Shown one piece after another: positions 5,201 through 6,183 of a stretch of 6,183 nt of DNA (position 1 is its first letter; the number at the start of each line of letters is the position of its first letter). The notes under the pieces were generated by a model. The model was given only the letters and a program-made list of their open reading frames with translations, was not told the DNA's origin and did no database searches. The stretch covers positions 1 to 6,183 of the forward strand of contig JAGCWG010000422.1 in NCBI GenBank assembly GCA_017961965.1. The letters run 5' to 3'. The position numbers and the translations under genes were made by a program. The stretch is from Bacteroidaceae bacterium. Lineage in GTDB: Bacteria > Bacteroidota > Bacteroidia > Bacteroidales > Bacteroidaceae.

Positions 5201-6183
5201 CGATGGTGTTCTTTGTGATTGACATTCTGCCCACATAGTCGAACTCCGTCTGGTTGGCAGTCTTGTGCATCACACCGCGCCAATAGATGCCGACCCACAC
5301 TGAACCGAAGCTGTCGCAGATGGCATCCTTCACGTTTGATGTGGAGAGGTTGAAGTCGTTGACCTGAATAGGGCTTTGTGAAAGAGTGCCTGTACTCTCG
5401 TCATAGACCTTGAGTCCGCTACCGTCCGTACAGATGAATATGCGTCCGTCCGTCCATGGACGTATTGACCAGAGTTCATTGTTGTTGCCGATGTTGCATG
5501 CAGGCTCGAACGTGCCTTTCTTCCAGTCGTAGATGAGCAAGCCGTCGGTCATTGAGCCAGCATATATATTGCCATACGAGCTCTCGCACAGACGACGGAT
5601 GCTGAGCGATGATGTGACTTGGCGCATCTTGCCGTTCTGCCTGATGTAGATGTTGGAACGGTTGTCCAGTACCCACACAGTGCCCCTGCTGTCCTCGAAT
5701 ATCTGGACAGGCGTGCCGTCCGGAGTGTTGAAGTCCTGCGTACTCTTGGCATATAGGTTTCCGTTGTCATCCTTCATTATCTTTGATGCGCTGAACGAAG
5801 CGGCGCATGCATACACGTCGCCCGATGACCTCAGACGGGAGAAGCTGATGATGTGGATGCTGATGGTGTCGCCGCGCTCTGTGATGAAAGGAACATTTGT
5901 GAACTTGTCCGTAGCATGGCTGTATGACTGTATGCCTGAACCTAATCCGACGAGGAGGTGTTCCTTGTCGTACTCAAACACACAGTTAGTGATATCATTT
6001 CGAAGAGAGTGCTCGTCGTCTTCGACATGATGGTAGTTGTTCATCTTTACGCCATCGAATCGGTTGAGACCGTTTCGTGTCGTAATCCAGACGTTGTTTC
6101 TGCTGTCTTCGTAGATAGCCTGTACCTGAGTGCTTGACAGGCCCTTTTTTGAGTCGTAGGTGTTTACGCCCTGTGCCTTGATG
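2241..6183 (-). CDS. Hybrid two-component system sensor/regulator (HTCS), N-terminus outside window
   Basis: A single membrane protein that senses a periplasmic ligand, usually a glycan fragment, and acts directly as a transcription factor. The 1313 codons seen run (numbering from the right edge) through about 14 Reg_prop beta-propeller repeats (1 to about 625), a Y_Y_Y domain (677-746), one membrane segment (about 751-776), a HisKA domain with phospho-acceptor His806 in NHEIRTP, an HATPase_c domain (N box Asn918/Asn922, DTGSG at Asp950, GTGIGLNL), a receiver (acid pair Asp1061/Asp1062, phospho-acceptor Asp1105, Lys1157), and a C-terminal AraC-type helix-turn-helix (about 1205-1305). All key residues are present, so it should be functional. 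The frame stays open beyond the Met codon at 6044 to the edge, with a propeller repeat (GLSSTQVQAIYEDSRNNVWI) upstream of it, so 6044 is not the start; only the signal peptide and a short N-terminal stretch should be missing. The target is probably a polysaccharide utilisation locus beyond the right edge; its substrate cannot be read from the sequence. Confidence 0.96.
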   Translation of the reverse strand, partial: IKAQGVNTYDSKKGLSSTQVQAIYEDSRNNVWITTRNGLNRFDGVKMNNYHHVEDDEHSLRNDITNCVFEYDKEHLLVGLGSGIQSYSHATDKFTNVPFITERGDTISIHIISFSRLRSSGDVYACAASFSASKIMKDDNGNLYAKSTQDFNTPDGTPVQIFEDSRGTVWVLDNRSNIYIRQNGKMRQVTSSLSIRRLCESSYGNIYAGSMTDGLLIYDWKKGTFEPACNIGNNNELWSIRPWTDGRIFICTDGSGLKVYDESTGTLSQSPIQVNDFNLSTSNVKDAICDSFGSVWVGIYWRGVMHKTANQTEFDYVGRMSITKNTIGNNPVTAMTGTDKDRLWVATDHDGLYRLSHNGSVSTHWSPETTPNMPSTINSIYEDRRNNRIWLGSYATGLKYMDENSGTVHKLNVDIPRVFDICPAPNNGIWAATMGFGLYYYNIDNGTYIHYTSVKDNNKNTRNISGNIYIACLATKGKLLFAGGADGLNGYEMNGAELKHLSKIFAATYVNCLKIEGNELWAATNKGIYVINIKTLKVIATYDSTNGLPNNVVNSIEFDGNNVWMGTGFGLACYDRKAKTFHSFFAEDGLQDNEFGVRTSTKIGNDLWFGGISGINRFSDRTLNEADNSQKAKLRFINLYINNKQIYQGDLSGDSYNIIDGNINEVDEINLAHNDNNITIEVAALGLGTAHAIYEYSLDGSDWKVQSEHSNNIILSNLTRGSHTLKVRAMAYHTVTEERTLAIIVHDPWYLSPVAMAVYFILFLILAWVLYLQTRHQIHVRRILAKHRKEEEINEARIQFFMNINHEIRTPMTLILSPLEKLISTDKDGERQRNYRLIHQNAKRIMRLINQMMDARKIEKGQYKLDFRPMEMVEFMQNIYDVFSANAQNRGINFRFVHTIDRLVVQGDPENLDKIVMNLLSNAFKFTPDNGKIILSLQQIGKEIEIKVTDTGSGISDADKPKIFERFYSAQHQNGYIGTGIGLNLTYLLVQMHNGSIVVNDNPEGKGTEFIVRIPYINANDADIVVETTATPKKRKEEEGIDLPTAKTKVARHRNLVLCEDDNAIRSYVRSELSNEFRITEFINGQEGWDYIQLNPDKVDLVITDNMMPVMDGLALCEKIKRNYNTSHIPVIMTTALGTDNDRITGLDTGADAYVTKPFNMDVLRSTANSLLCNRNKLQGKWTANNVTEEHIEKREVQSIDDQLLTRVAKVINEHIDDPNLNVEAIADKVGISRVHFYRKMKELTGQSPRDFLKTIRLKEAARLLSEKHYDITTVCVETGFKNLSSFSTSFKSVYGISPTEYAKSKNNEDEKK

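Noticed and set aside
6042..6044. Met codon at 6044 as the start of the hybrid regulator.
   Set aside because: The frame stays open to the window edge and encodes a typical propeller repeat upstream; a start here would remove the signal peptide and part of the first blade.

Overview
The window looks like chromosomal DNA of a member of the Bacteroidota, most likely order Bacteroidales and near Prevotella/Segatella. The main reasons are a one-polypeptide hybrid two-component system (periplasmic propeller sensor, kinase, receiver and AraC-type DNA-binding domain in one protein), Bacteroides-type promoters (TTTG-N19-TAnnTTTG), a start with no Shine-Dalgarno sequence in an A/T-rich leader, and a protein resembling the DUF3836 family. 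The genus is an inference; there is no rRNA gene or other decisive marker.

Layout from left to right: (1) the last 42 codons of an iron/manganese superoxide dismutase gene (+), in which the motif normally read as DVWEH is DVWDL, so the last metal-ligand histidine is replaced. (2) A 202-bp element without a coding region, with 20-bp terminal inverted repeats (19/20 match), a 5-bp TTTAA duplication on both sides and a 13-bp central palindrome: a likely MITE. (3) A rho-independent terminator serving the next gene. (4) A small secreted DUF3836-like protein (-). (5) A 355-bp divergent intergenic region with a structured leader, direct repeats, an operator-like palindrome and a clear promoter. (6) A lipoprotein built from two related halves (+). 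(7) A heptanucleotide repeat over its stop codon and a strong shared stem-loop. (8) A hybrid two-component regulator (-) that fills about two thirds of the window and runs off the right edge.

The genes alternate in direction (convergent, divergent, convergent), so each appears to be its own transcription unit; there is no operon here. In this family the hybrid regulator usually senses a glycan breakdown product in the periplasm and activates a neighbouring polysaccharide utilisation locus. No susC/susD or glycosidase gene lies in the window, so any such target would be beyond position 6183 or elsewhere. The most unusual points are the altered superoxide dismutase ligand motif and the MITE-like element next to it. 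I do not see clear evidence of a wholly new multi-gene system.
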